DNA of 64,000 nt from Chryseobacterium candidae (GTDB lineage Bacteria; Bacteroidota; Bacteroidia; Flavobacteriales; Weeksellaceae): contig NZ_SDLV01000003.1 in the NCBI RefSeq assembly GCF_004916905.1, positions 248,001-312,000 of the forward strand, read 5' to 3'. A program made the position numbers and the translations under genes. Positions 35,112 through 42,420 of this stretch are shown in pieces. How positions within the stretch are numbered: position 1 is the first letter of the stretch; every line of letters starts with the position of its first letter. The notes below the pieces were generated by a model. It saw nothing but the letters and a program-made list of their open reading frames with translations, was not told the DNA's origin and did no database searches.

Positions 35112-35628
35112 ATTTTAAAGCAAAAAATTTAATCCAGATCAGCCAAAGTAAAACAACGCCTCCATAAATAATAGCAGGGAAAATGAAATCATGAAACATT
35201 TTACCATATTCCTTATAGTCGGACATCACGATATTTAACCCTACAATTCTCAAAAGATTTATAATGTATAATAATACTAATCCTGCTCCTACAAAAACAA
35301 AGGTTTTCACTCCTTTATAAAAGGCAAAAACAAAAGACACAAATAAAATGATGACAGAAACGGCATTGCATCCTTCCACCATTCTCGTCACATAATTCTG
35401 TTTTACATAAAACCAAACCTGCTCATTCTTTACATCATTATAAAGTTCTGTAGGGTAGCCTATCGCATTCTGGAGAGACATTACCTGATTGGCAATCATC
35501 CTTGAAAAAGCATCCAACCCGGAGTCTTTACCGCTGTTCAGGTAGAACTGATAGGCAAAAAGCAATACCAGGTAGATAACAATAAAACGCAATAAAATAC
35601 CTAAAACAGGCTTAAAGTCTTTCAGCAT
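35098..35628 (-). CDS. xrtF: Exosortase family protein XrtF
   Basis: The protein is 176 aa with about five transmembrane helices. It belongs to the exosortase/archaeosortase fold, whose members cleave and transfer C-terminally sorted proteins at the inner membrane. The catalytic triad is visible: Cys87 in VEGCNAVSV, Arg127 in NLLRIVGLN and His146 in MFHDFIFP. No exopolysaccharide genes or recognisable PEP-CTERM-like targets are in the window. A -7 box (TATCTTTG) ends four bases before the ATG, so the mRNA is probably leaderless. It forms a two-gene operon with the overlapping downstream gene. Confidence 0.9.
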   Translation of the reverse strand: MLKDFKPVLGILLRFIVIYLVLLFAYQFYLNSGKDSGLDAFSRMIANQVMSLQNAIGYPTELYNDVKNEQVWFYVKQNYVTRMVEGCNAVSVIILFVSFVFAFYKGVKTFVFVGAGLVLLYIINLLRIVGLNIVMSDYKEYGKMFHDFIFPAIIYGGVVLLWLIWIKFFALKYENS

Positions 35629-35632
35629 AGTG

Positions 35633-35640
35633 CAAAGATA
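35633..35640 (-). promoter_or_regulatory. -7 box (TATCTTTG) 4 nt before the xrtF ATG
   Basis: It is an exact TAnnTTTG match on the minus strand, with CACT between it and the ATG at 35628. Confidence 0.6.
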
Positions 35641-35837
35641 AAAATTAGACTGTAATATACTGAATTTGAATAAAGAAAGTTAAAACCCAAAAAGTAAATT
35701 TCACAATATTGAGGCACAATTCTGAAAATTTTTCATAAAAACATTTAATAAAAAAAATTATACAACTCAATTATCATACTCTTCAACCCTAATCGATCGG
35801 TTCTTTAAACTATGATTTCCAACTCATGTTAATTTAG

Positions 35838-35845
35838 TATATTTG
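35838..35845 (+). promoter_or_regulatory. -7 box (TATATTTG) for the amgK-like gene
   Basis: It is an exact TAnnTTTG match 10 nt before the ATG at 35856. Confidence 0.6.
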
Positions 35846-35855
35846 TTTTCATATT

Positions 35856-36875
35856 ATGACTTCTGAAAACGCAAAACGATTTTTTGAAAACCATTTAGGT
35901 CAAAAATCTTCTGAATTCGTCACATTAGCTCAAAGCGGTTCTGCGAGGGTAAATTTTCTGGCCACTGCAGGTACCTGGAAATACATTATCACGTACAATG
36001 AAAATATCCCGGAAAACGAAAGTTTTCTTTACTATTCCCAAGTATTTTCAGAACTAAATCTTAATACTCCTTACATTTTTGCTGTTTCAGATGACAGGAA
36101 AATGTACATCCAGGAATTTTTAGGACAGCATACTCTTTCTGAGGTGATTACCAAAGAGCAGCGGTCTCCCACTGTAAGACATTTGGTACAGCAAACCTTA
36201 GAAAAGCTTTTCCAGATGCAGATGCAGACACAGGGAAAAATTGATTTTTCAAAAACCTTTGAATACGAAAGTTATGATGAACTTCCCGTGATTCATGATC
36301 TTTACTATTTTAAAAATTTCGTTGCCGATTTTCTGGAACTTGAATACAACAAATCTACCCTTCTGAAAGAATTCAAAAGAATTGCAGCTTTTATTGAAAA
36401 TATTGAACCTAAAGGGATTATGATCCGTGATTTCCAGGCAAGAAATATCATGGTGAATGAAAAGCATGAAGTCTCTTTCATCGATTATCAATCGGCCATG
36501 AAAGGACCTTTACTATATGATGTCATATCTTTTCTTTTTCAGGCTAAAGCCAATTTCCCGGAAGATTTCAAACAGGAAATGCTGGATTTTTATATTGAGC
36601 ATTTTGAAAATCCTGAAACAAAGACTCAGTTAAGAAATGCAGTGATGCCTATTCAAATGATGAGATTTTTACAGGTTTTAGGAGCCTACGGATTCCGGGG
36701 CCTGATTCAGAGGAAACAACATTTCCTGGGCAGCCTGGAAAAAGGGATCCAGAATATTATACAGTTTTCAAATTCCTGGGACTCAATGAAGGATTACCCC
36801 GAACTTAAAAAAGTAATTCAGCAGTTAACGTCTGATAAGGCAAAACAAAAAATTGAGGAAATATTAAATAACTAA
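35856..36875 (+). CDS. AmgK-like sugar kinase (APH/phosphotransferase fold)
   Basis: The protein is 339 aa with an aminoglycoside-phosphotransferase fold. The N-lobe carries SGSARVNFLATAGTWKYIIT. The catalytic loop is IMIRDFQARNIMV, with Asp192 as general base and Asn197 for Mg. SFIDYQSAMKGPLLYDVISFLF contributes the DFG-like Asp210. In AmgK this fold phosphorylates the anomeric carbon of MurNAc/GlcNAc for peptidoglycan recycling. I infer the same here because a MurU-like nucleotidyltransferase lies two genes downstream. It is cytoplasmic. An 86-bp gap containing a repeat-like sequence separates it from the next gene. Confidence 0.82.
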   Translation: MTSENAKRFFENHLGQKSSEFVTLAQSGSARVNFLATAGTWKYIITYNENIPENESFLYYSQVFSELNLNTPYIFAVSDDRKMYIQEFLGQHTLSEVITKEQRSPTVRHLVQQTLEKLFQMQMQTQGKIDFSKTFEYESYDELPVIHDLYYFKNFVADFLELEYNKSTLLKEFKRIAAFIENIEPKGIMIRDFQARNIMVNEKHEVSFIDYQSAMKGPLLYDVISFLFQAKANFPEDFKQEMLDFYIEHFENPETKTQLRNAVMPIQMMRFLQVLGAYGFRGLIQRKQHFLGSLEKGIQNIIQFSNSWDSMKDYPELKKVIQQLTSDKAKQKIEEILNN

Positions 36876-36877
36876 GT

Positions 36878-36900
36878 CTTCGACTCCGCTCAGACTGACA
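36878..36900. repeat. Dispersed flavobacterial intergenic repeat fragment (CTTCGACTCCGCTCAG-type)
   Basis: The 23-nt sequence at 36878-36900 is much more GC-rich than its surroundings and starts 2 bp after the stop of the amgK-like gene. It has the form CTTCGACTCCGCTCAG then ACTGACA. From memory, such words recur between genes of many flavobacteria. Only one copy is visible here, so the repeat status is inference. Confidence 0.4.
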
Positions 36901-36961
36901 GAAACGAAATAAAACACTTCAACATCACTAAATAAGCCTTAATGGTTTAAAAATAAAAAAT

Positions 36962-37369
36962 ATGCTAAACATCGAGATACACAGTTTTTCATACAAAAAA
37001 GGAGGAATACCTAAAGACCACTCAGGAAATGGCGGAGGTTTCGCTTTTGACTGCCGTGGAATTTTAAATCCGGGAAGAATTGAAGAATATAAAATCCAGA
37101 CCGGAAATGACATAGGAGTTCAGGAATACCTGGAAACAAAAACGGAAATGCCAAAGTTTTTAGAACTGGTAAAATCTCTTGTTTCCATCAATATCGATGA
37201 TTACCTTGCAAGAGGTTTTGAACATCTTCAGATCAATTTCGGATGCACAGGCGGGCAACACAGATCAGTATATTCCGCTATAAAAATTGCAGAATTTATC
37301 AAAGAAAAATATCCTGAAGGAACTACCGTGACCCTTCAACACGATGAACAGCCGCAACTGAATCAATAA
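36962..37369 (+). CDS. Stand-alone RapZ C-terminal-domain protein
   Basis: The protein is 135 aa and corresponds only to the C-terminal half of RapZ; the N-terminal P-loop kinase half is absent. The hallmark motifs are HSFSYKKGGIP, GFAFDCRGILNPG (Asp30, Arg32) and INFGCTGGQHRSVYSA (residues 91-106), which in E. coli RapZ form the glucosamine-6-phosphate-sensing and RNA-binding domain. Lying between an AmgK-like kinase and a MurU-like transferase, it may sense an amino-sugar phosphate or regulate this salvage route (inference). No GlmZ-like RNA is evident. Confidence 0.85.
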   Translation: MLNIEIHSFSYKKGGIPKDHSGNGGGFAFDCRGILNPGRIEEYKIQTGNDIGVQEYLETKTEMPKFLELVKSLVSINIDDYLARGFEHLQINFGCTGGQHRSVYSAIKIAEFIKEKYPEGTTVTLQHDEQPQLNQ

Positions 37370-37370
37370 A

Positions 37371-37451
37371 TGATAAGTGATCATTGATAAATGATTTAAT
37401 TGTCATTTATTGATGATAAAAAGTATTATCATTCATCAATTACCATTTATC
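37371..37451. repeat. Imperfect long inverted repeat between the rapZ-like and murU-like genes
   Basis: The left arm at 37371-37395 begins TGATAAGTGATCATTGATAA. It pairs with the right arm at 37430-37451, whose complement begins TGATAAATGGTAATTGATGA, with roughly 20 of 24 positions matching. A shorter related ATTGTCATTTATTGATGAT lies in the loop. It fills almost the whole 93-bp gap. It may be a mobile-type repeat or an mRNA-processing hairpin within the operon. Confidence 0.5.
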
Positions 37452-37462
37452 AATTATAAAAA

Positions 37463-38176
37463 ATGAAAGCTTTAATCTTCGCAGCTGGAAAAGGAACCAG
37501 ACTTAAACCGTTCACAGATCACCATCCGAAAGCATTGGCAAAGGTAAATGAAGTTCCGCTTCTGGAAAGAAATATCAAATACCTGAAAAGTTTCGGAATC
37601 ACTGATTTTGTAATTAATATTCACCATTTTGGAGATCAGATTGTCGATTTTTTGAATAAAAACAGTAATTTCGGATGTAAGATTGATATCTCTGATGAAA
37701 CCAACGAACTTCTGGAAACAGGGGGCGGCTTGATATTTGCAAGAAAATTTCTTGATCACGGAGAAGATTTTTTAATCATGAACGCTGATATTCTAACAGA
37801 CCTGAATATCAATGCACTGGTAGACTACCACAAAAAGATAAAAGATTTTGCTACTTTAGCGGTTTCGGACAGAGAAAGTTCGAGAAAACTCCTTTTCAAT
37901 GATGATATGGTTTTGAGAGGCTGGCTGAATGTACAAACCGGAGAACAAAGGCTTGCAGAATTCAACAAAGGATTCAGACCCCTTGCATTCAGTGGAATTC
38001 ATTGTATCAATCCTATCATCTTTGAAAAAATAAAAAGAACAGGCAAATTCTCTGTTATGGAAGAATATCTGGATCTGATGCAGACCGAACATATACATGG
38101 TTTTGTACACGACAGTATTCTTATTGACGTTGGAAGACCTTCGTCCGTAATAGAGGCTGAAAAACATTTTAAATAA
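37463..38176 (+). CDS. MurU-like nucleotidyltransferase
   Basis: The protein is 237 aa with a sugar-1-phosphate nucleotidyltransferase fold. The signature IFAAGKGTRLKPFTDHHPKAL (residues 5-25) binds NTP and MNADILTDLN supplies the metal Asp. ETGGGLIFARKFL and FSGIHCINP are the sugar-binding segments. In pseudomonads MurU makes UDP-MurNAc from MurNAc-1-phosphate formed by AmgK. The neighbouring AmgK-like gene supports the same salvage role here, although the sequence alone also fits a GDP-mannose- or UDP-GlcNAc-type enzyme. The LOG-family gene follows 8 bp downstream. Confidence 0.84.
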   Translation: MKALIFAAGKGTRLKPFTDHHPKALAKVNEVPLLERNIKYLKSFGITDFVINIHHFGDQIVDFLNKNSNFGCKIDISDETNELLETGGGLIFARKFLDHGEDFLIMNADILTDLNINALVDYHKKIKDFATLAVSDRESSRKLLFNDDMVLRGWLNVQTGEQRLAEFNKGFRPLAFSGIHCINPIIFEKIKRTGKFSVMEEYLDLMQTEHIHGFVHDSILIDVGRPSSVIEAEKHFK

Positions 38177-38184
38177 ATTTTACA

Positions 38185-38937
38185 ATGGAAATTGATGGAA
38201 TCAGGGATGAAAGTTTAGTAAATCCAGAACTTGACATAAACGAAACAAAACTGCACAACAGTTTCAGACAGAAAACCTGGGACGAAACAATCACCAAAGA
38301 CAGCTGGATGGTCTTTAAGGTCATGGCTGAATTTGTAGATGGTTATGAAAAACTGGCTAAGATTGGCCCGTGTGTTTCTATATTTGGTTCTGCCCGACTG
38401 AAGCCGGAGAACAAATACTATGAAATGGCAGTCGATATTGCTGAAAAAATCACCAAGCTAGGTTTTGGAATTATTACAGGAGGCGGTCCGGGTATCATGG
38501 AAGCAGGAAATAAAGGAGCATTCAATGCCAAAGGGAAATCTATAGGACTTAATATTGATCTCCCTTTTGAACAGCATTTTAATCCCTATATCAATAAATC
38601 CTATTCCATGAATTTTGATTACTTTTTCGTGAGAAAAGTAATGTTTGTAAAATACTCTCAGGGGTTTGTAGTAATGCCCGGAGGATTTGGAACATTGGAT
38701 GAGCTGACTGAAGCGATGACCCTGATTCAAACCAATAAGATTGGAAGATTCCCAATCGTTTTGGTGGGAAGTGAATTCTGGAGAGGATTACTGGATTGGT
38801 TTAAGGCAACGCTGTTGAAAGAAGGAATGATTGCCGAAGATGATCTTGATCTTTATCGTGTGGTAGACACTGCTGACGAGGCTGTAGCGCATATTAAAGC
38901 CTTCTATGATAAATATTCTGTGAATGTAAATTTTTAA
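38185..38937 (+). CDS. LOG-family protein (TIGR00730, lysine-decarboxylase-like Rossmann fold)
   Basis: The protein is 250 aa. It has the Rossmann opening CVSIFGSARLKPENKYYEMA and the signature pair GGGPGIMEAGNKGA and MPGGFGTLDELTEAMTL. PGGxGTxxE is diagnostic of LOG proteins, which release free bases from nucleoside 5'-monophosphates (cytokinin-type phosphoribohydrolases). The true bacterial substrate is often AMP or related nucleotides. It is cytoplasmic. It is probably cotranscribed with the murU-like gene, 8 bp apart. Confidence 0.88.
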   Translation: MEIDGIRDESLVNPELDINETKLHNSFRQKTWDETITKDSWMVFKVMAEFVDGYEKLAKIGPCVSIFGSARLKPENKYYEMAVDIAEKITKLGFGIITGGGPGIMEAGNKGAFNAKGKSIGLNIDLPFEQHFNPYINKSYSMNFDYFFVRKVMFVKYSQGFVVMPGGFGTLDELTEAMTLIQTNKIGRFPIVLVGSEFWRGLLDWFKATLLKEGMIAEDDLDLYRVVDTADEAVAHIKAFYDKYSVNVNF

Positions 38938-38995
38938 TTGGCATATTATTTGTGACTTATAACAAACAGCTATGATTGTAAATCTATTAATTAAG

Positions 38996-39466
38996 ATGAA
39001 AAAACTTTTATATATATCAGGAATTTTAACATTTTTTGTGTTAATGAGTTTTATGTATGCAGACTTTTTCTCTTCAATGACCAAAGTTGACTATATTGAT
39101 GGAAGCAAGACGTTGAAGTTTACCACAAAAATGAATACAAGCCATATCTCTGATGCTATTAAAATAAACCCTAATACGGCAGGATTTGAAGCGGAGGTAA
39201 AAAAATATGTGAACAATAATTTTGATGTATTTGTCAATGGGTCTCCTAAAACGATTACCTTCACAGGAAGTCAGGTCAGCGGAGAAACTGTATGGGTGTA
39301 TTTTGAAGCCGGAGGCGTTTCGGACATCAGCACCTTAAAGATTAAAAATACGATCCTTTTAAGCGCTTTTCCTAAGCAGATCAATCTGGTAAACATTGCT
39401 TATAAAGGCAGCCAGAAAACAATGAACTTCCAAAGAGGAAAAGAAGTAAACGAGGTCTCTTTTTAA
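38996..39466 (+). CDS. DUF6702-like membrane-anchored or secreted protein
   Basis: The protein is 156 aa from the ATG at 38996, which puts the KK-hydrophobic signal at the start; an ATG 24 bp upstream is less fitting. After the signal (about 1-20) comes a beta-rich domain: TKVDYIDGSKTLKFTTKMNTSHI, YVNNNFDVFVNGS, TVWVYFEAGG and INLVNIAYKG. This order matches the DUF6702 family of Bacteroidota envelope proteins. The function is unknown. Confidence 0.75.
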   Translation: MKKLLYISGILTFFVLMSFMYADFFSSMTKVDYIDGSKTLKFTTKMNTSHISDAIKINPNTAGFEAEVKKYVNNNFDVFVNGSPKTITFTGSQVSGETVWVYFEAGGVSDISTLKIKNTILLSAFPKQINLVNIAYKGSQKTMNFQRGKEVNEVSF

Positions 39467-39498
39467 ACGAAAATTAGATTTAACCATTATAAAATGGG

Positions 39499-39534
39499 TA
39501 CCCTGGAAAGTTGAACTTTTCAGGGTATTTTTAT
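39499..39534 (+). terminator. Terminator of the DUF6702-like gene
   Basis: A 14-position stem with one G-U pair (TACCCTGGAAAGTT at 39499, AACTTTTCAGGGTA at 39514-39527) is followed by T's. Confidence 0.8.
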
Positions 39535-39631
39535 TCTCCGAAAAATAATCACACAAAAGGGACTAATTAAGTACAAATACCTAATCTTAAATTTCAGCAT
39601 TTTCACTCTAACATTTTCACTTTCACCCATG

Positions 39632-39639
39632 TACATTTG
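39632..39639 (+). promoter_or_regulatory. -7 box (TACATTTG) for the AidA/PixA-like gene
   Basis: It is a TAnnTTTG match about 100 nt before the ATG, so the leader would be unusually long for this window. Confidence 0.45.
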
Positions 39640-39742
39640 TATTGTAATTACAACCAACAATGTGAAGCCGGAATCACTTAAATAACGGGGCGGAATCTGA
39701 AAAGCCATATGAGTAAGAAAACACCAGACAAAACTAAATATC

Positions 39743-40294
39743 ATGGAAGATATAGAACTAAAATCGTCCAGTCAGGAAATTGATGTCCTGATCGTTATAG
39801 ACACGGATTATGTAAGAAATACTTATAAAAGCCCAAGTACAGATCCTAATAATCCTACAGGAATTGATCATAACAGCCAGCATATGATTGTTTCGAATGC
39901 CAATGCTATTTCCGGGCAAGGTACAGCCGATCTGAACTTCAGTGCAAGAGCCGGAGACACCGTTTCTTTCAGAGGAACTTCAATCTACCAAAACTCTGAT
40001 GATGCTGTCATTATCTACAATATTAAATACTGGTCCGGAGATCAGGTTTTTAACAGCTTTATCTACAATTCTGTTGAAAGAAGACAGGCTGCGGTACCTA
40101 ATTTGAATTCTCAAAACGGTCTTCCTGCTGCCAGCGCTGATATTACTTTTGCAAGTATCGACTCTAAAGTAAAAGCTACAGGAACAGAGAATTTCTATGT
40201 ACAGTTTGGACTTTACATTTTAGATCCGAATGACAGTAACAAACAGATTCTATACGGTTACTTTTACTGGGATCCAACAATTACGGTTAAATAA
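39743..40294 (+). CDS. AidA/PixA-family inclusion-body-type protein
   Basis: The protein is 183 aa with no signal peptide. The order EIDVLIVIDTDYVRN, NSQHMIVSNANAISGQGTADLNFSARAGDTVSFRGTSI, IYNIKYW and FYVQFGLYILD...GYFYWDPTITVK matches the AidA/PixA family. That family includes the methionine-rich inclusion protein PixA of Xenorhabdus and quorum-regulated AidA proteins. The family is beta-rich and its function is poorly known. It has a bidirectional terminator downstream and its own upstream promoter. Confidence 0.82.
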   Translation: MEDIELKSSSQEIDVLIVIDTDYVRNTYKSPSTDPNNPTGIDHNSQHMIVSNANAISGQGTADLNFSARAGDTVSFRGTSIYQNSDDAVIIYNIKYWSGDQVFNSFIYNSVERRQAAVPNLNSQNGLPAASADITFASIDSKVKATGTENFYVQFGLYILDPNDSNKQILYGYFYWDPTITVK

Positions 40295-40303
40295 AAGAAA
40301 ATA

Positions 40304-40335
40304 AAAAACCACTGCATCAGCAGTGGTTTTTGTTT
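40304..40335. terminator. Bidirectional terminator between two convergent genes
   Basis: A perfect 12-bp stem (AAAAACCACTGC, GCAGTGGTTTTT; 40304-40331) with a 4-nt loop has A/T runs on both sides. It serves the AidA-like gene (+) and the 40345..40842 gene (-). Confidence 0.9.
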
Positions 40336-40344
40336 CTTAGCGGA

Positions 40345-40842
40345 TTAAAATCCAGTCTTCCATAAAAGGGTCGCAAGGTCTAGTTTACTGATATTAAAAT
40401 CATTCTGATGATCTTTAAATCCAGGCTTATTTTTCAGTTCTTCAATAGCTTTTTCTGCTTTTTCTAAAGATGAAAATACTCCGACATATCTTTCGTCATC
40501 CAGAAAGCTGTGTATGGTATAATAATGACTGACACTGAAAACCGTATTTAAACCTAACTCTTTTATTGAAATACAGTTGTCATCTATCTCGTCGCCTTTT
40601 AAAATATAGTCACGTCCAATTTCCCCAATGACCTCCTGAAATCCTTCATTCCAATGTATCTTATCCAGAATATAACAATCTGTAAAAAATGATTCGGGAT
40701 AATCTCTGAATCCGGATAGAATAACTGCTTTGGTTTTCAGTTCCTCCAAATCTTCAATACTATTGGAAAACCCGAGAAATTTGGTATCTGTATGGGATTC
40801 ATCTGTGTAGGTATGGTTTAATGCATAAATAAAATATTCCAT
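40345..40842 (-). CDS. DUF7336-like small cytoplasmic protein
   Basis: The protein is 165 aa from the ATG at 40842. Longer readings run into the hairpin at 40922-40948 and are rejected. It has no signal peptide. The C-terminal half, SVSHYYTIHSFLDDERYVGVFSS then EKAEKAIEELKNKPGFKDH, has the order of the DUF7336 module, seen in proteins near bacterial toxin-immunity and SMI1-like loci. No toxin gene is beside it. I see no promoter box close to the start. The assignment is tentative. Confidence 0.6.
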   Translation of the reverse strand: MEYFIYALNHTYTDESHTDTKFLGFSNSIEDLEELKTKAVILSGFRDYPESFFTDCYILDKIHWNEGFQEVIGEIGRDYILKGDEIDDNCISIKELGLNTVFSVSHYYTIHSFLDDERYVGVFSSLEKAEKAIEELKNKPGFKDHQNDFNISKLDLATLLWKTGF

Positions 40843-40915
40843 TTTAGATTTACTTTCCTTTTTAGAAATAAAAGTATAAAATTGCAATTGATTTAAACAA
40901 CTTTCTATCGTTAAA

Positions 40916-40948
40916 AATAAGATCGGGCAGCTTTTCAAGCTGCCCGAT
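40916..40948 (-). terminator. Terminator of the TonB receptor-DUF5689 operon
   Basis: An 11-bp stem (ATCGGGCAGCTT and AAGCTGCCCGAT region, 40922-40948) has a T-rich tail on the minus strand. It lies about 40 bp after the DUF5689 stop. Confidence 0.85.
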
Positions 40949-40987
40949 TTTTATAAAGTGTATCAGAATATATTTTATCCTAATGTA

Positions 40988-42394
40988 TTACTCAATTTTG
41001 ATATTATCAATCTGAAGATCATACACTCCTCCATTCCCGGTTTTGATAGCAAACATATCTTTTCCGGCTGTAGTGTTAATATCAGCAATACCTGTAAGGG
41101 TAAGCTCAACTAATCTCCACTGTCCATTTGTATTGATAGAACCGTTGTAAGAGTTAGCACTTTCTACTCCTAAAGTAGCACCAGTAGAGAATGTTCCTAA
41201 GTTGAATACGTAGAAGCCTCCACCTGCTTTATATACGTTGAAAGAAAGACTTTTCCCTGTTGCAGTACCTTTGATATACATTGTAATTCTTTTTGGCACC
41301 GCTGGGATTCCTGTAGTAGCCACAGATGTAAATACATAATCGTTAGCTGTAGGAGTACCTTTGATCTGAAGTGAATTTGTACCATTATACCCAAGACCAA
41401 CACCTTGTGTAGCGTAAGGCTTAAGACCGAAAGTATTTACACTTGATAAGAAAGATGTCCAGTTTTCAAAGTCAGAACCTGCGAAAAGGTTTACAGCAGA
41501 AGCAGACGGAGCATCAGGTTCACCCGGATTGAATCTGTCGTTAGGGAAGTTAATATCATCAAGATTTCTGATATAAGCCTGATCTGTGAAAATCGTTGCA
41601 TTACTTGAGCTGGTAAAACGGCTTAGTAGAAGAACGATATCACCACTTTTTGCATATTTAGGAGAGATCGGCGATTTCGCAAAAGTTGCATAGTTACTGA
41701 AACGAAGATCTAATCTACCAGCCTTTTTATCAGTGATATAACGGTCTCCTGTTCCTGATTCATCAGCAAAAGTTTTTGTCAATTCAGGATCTTCGAACTG
41801 AACATTTTTAATTTTTACGAGCTGATTGATGTGAGCACCATTTTTAAGAGCATCAGCGATAGAATTAAACTCTAATGGCTTTATTGCAGTTACAACAGCC
41901 TTTTGTCCGTCACAAACTCTTGCAATATAATTTGAAACTTTATTAGGGTTGATTCTTCCAATAGGATAGTTAGGGTCATAAGAACCTACTTTAATGTTTC
42001 CATTAACTCCCTGAACGATCAATCCTTTCAGGTTGATTCTTACTAAAGCTCCAATAGGATAATCAAGATACTGATTTCCACCATCGATGTCAATTTCAAT
42101 CCCTTGCGTTGGGTTTTCAGGTTTATCCTGAAGGAACATCATTTTATAGATATTTCCTGATTCATCACTTGAAGAAACATAAGCTTCAACAATGTAATCT
42201 TCTTTAATGATATCAGCTTCAGTTGGTTTTGCTTTTGCAATGGTAGCAAGATCAGTTAACGGGTGATTAGCTGCTGCAAATTTGTTGGTACATTTAATTT
42301 CCGGTAATTCATAATCATCAGTTTTTACACAAGACGAGAATGTCAGCATTGAAATAGCACTAAAGATCGCCGCTTTAAAATATATATTTTTCAT
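40988..42394 (-). CDS. DUF5689-domain surface lipoprotein
   Basis: The protein is 468 aa with lipobox FSSC (Cys22). The residues after it, VKTDDYE, resemble the flavobacterial lipoprotein surface-export signal. The N-terminal DUF5689 region contains ADIIKEDYIVEAYVSSSDESGNIYK and GLIVQGVNGNIKVGSYD, an OB-like nucleic-acid-binding-type fold by family. The C-terminal part (from about 300: AVNLFAGSDFENWTSFL to the end) is a jelly-roll or carbohydrate-binding-like domain. It starts 26 bp after the TonB receptor stop, so the pair is an operon similar to SusC/D arrangements. It probably captures substrate for the receptor. Confidence 0.85.
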   Translation of the reverse strand: MKNIYFKAAIFSAISMLTFSSCVKTDDYELPEIKCTNKFAAANHPLTDLATIAKAKPTEADIIKEDYIVEAYVSSSDESGNIYKMMFLQDKPENPTQGIEIDIDGGNQYLDYPIGALVRINLKGLIVQGVNGNIKVGSYDPNYPIGRINPNKVSNYIARVCDGQKAVVTAIKPLEFNSIADALKNGAHINQLVKIKNVQFEDPELTKTFADESGTGDRYITDKKAGRLDLRFSNYATFAKSPISPKYAKSGDIVLLLSRFTSSSNATIFTDQAYIRNLDDINFPNDRFNPGEPDAPSASAVNLFAGSDFENWTSFLSSVNTFGLKPYATQGVGLGYNGTNSLQIKGTPTANDYVFTSVATTGIPAVPKRITMYIKGTATGKSLSFNVYKAGGGFYVFNLGTFSTGATLGVESANSYNGSINTNGQWRLVELTLTGIADINTTAGKDMFAIKTGNGGVYDLQIDNIKIE

Positions 42395-42420
42395 TGTTTT
42401 CGATTTTTAATTTTAGTTTT

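Noticed and set aside
37371-37451. CRISPR-like repeats between the rapZ-like and murU-like genes
   Set aside because: The units are not regularly spaced, there are no spacers and no cas genes are present; it is an imperfect hairpin.
40345-40842. Toxin-immunity pair at the DUF7336-like gene
   Set aside because: No toxin, Rhs or secretion gene lies next to it.
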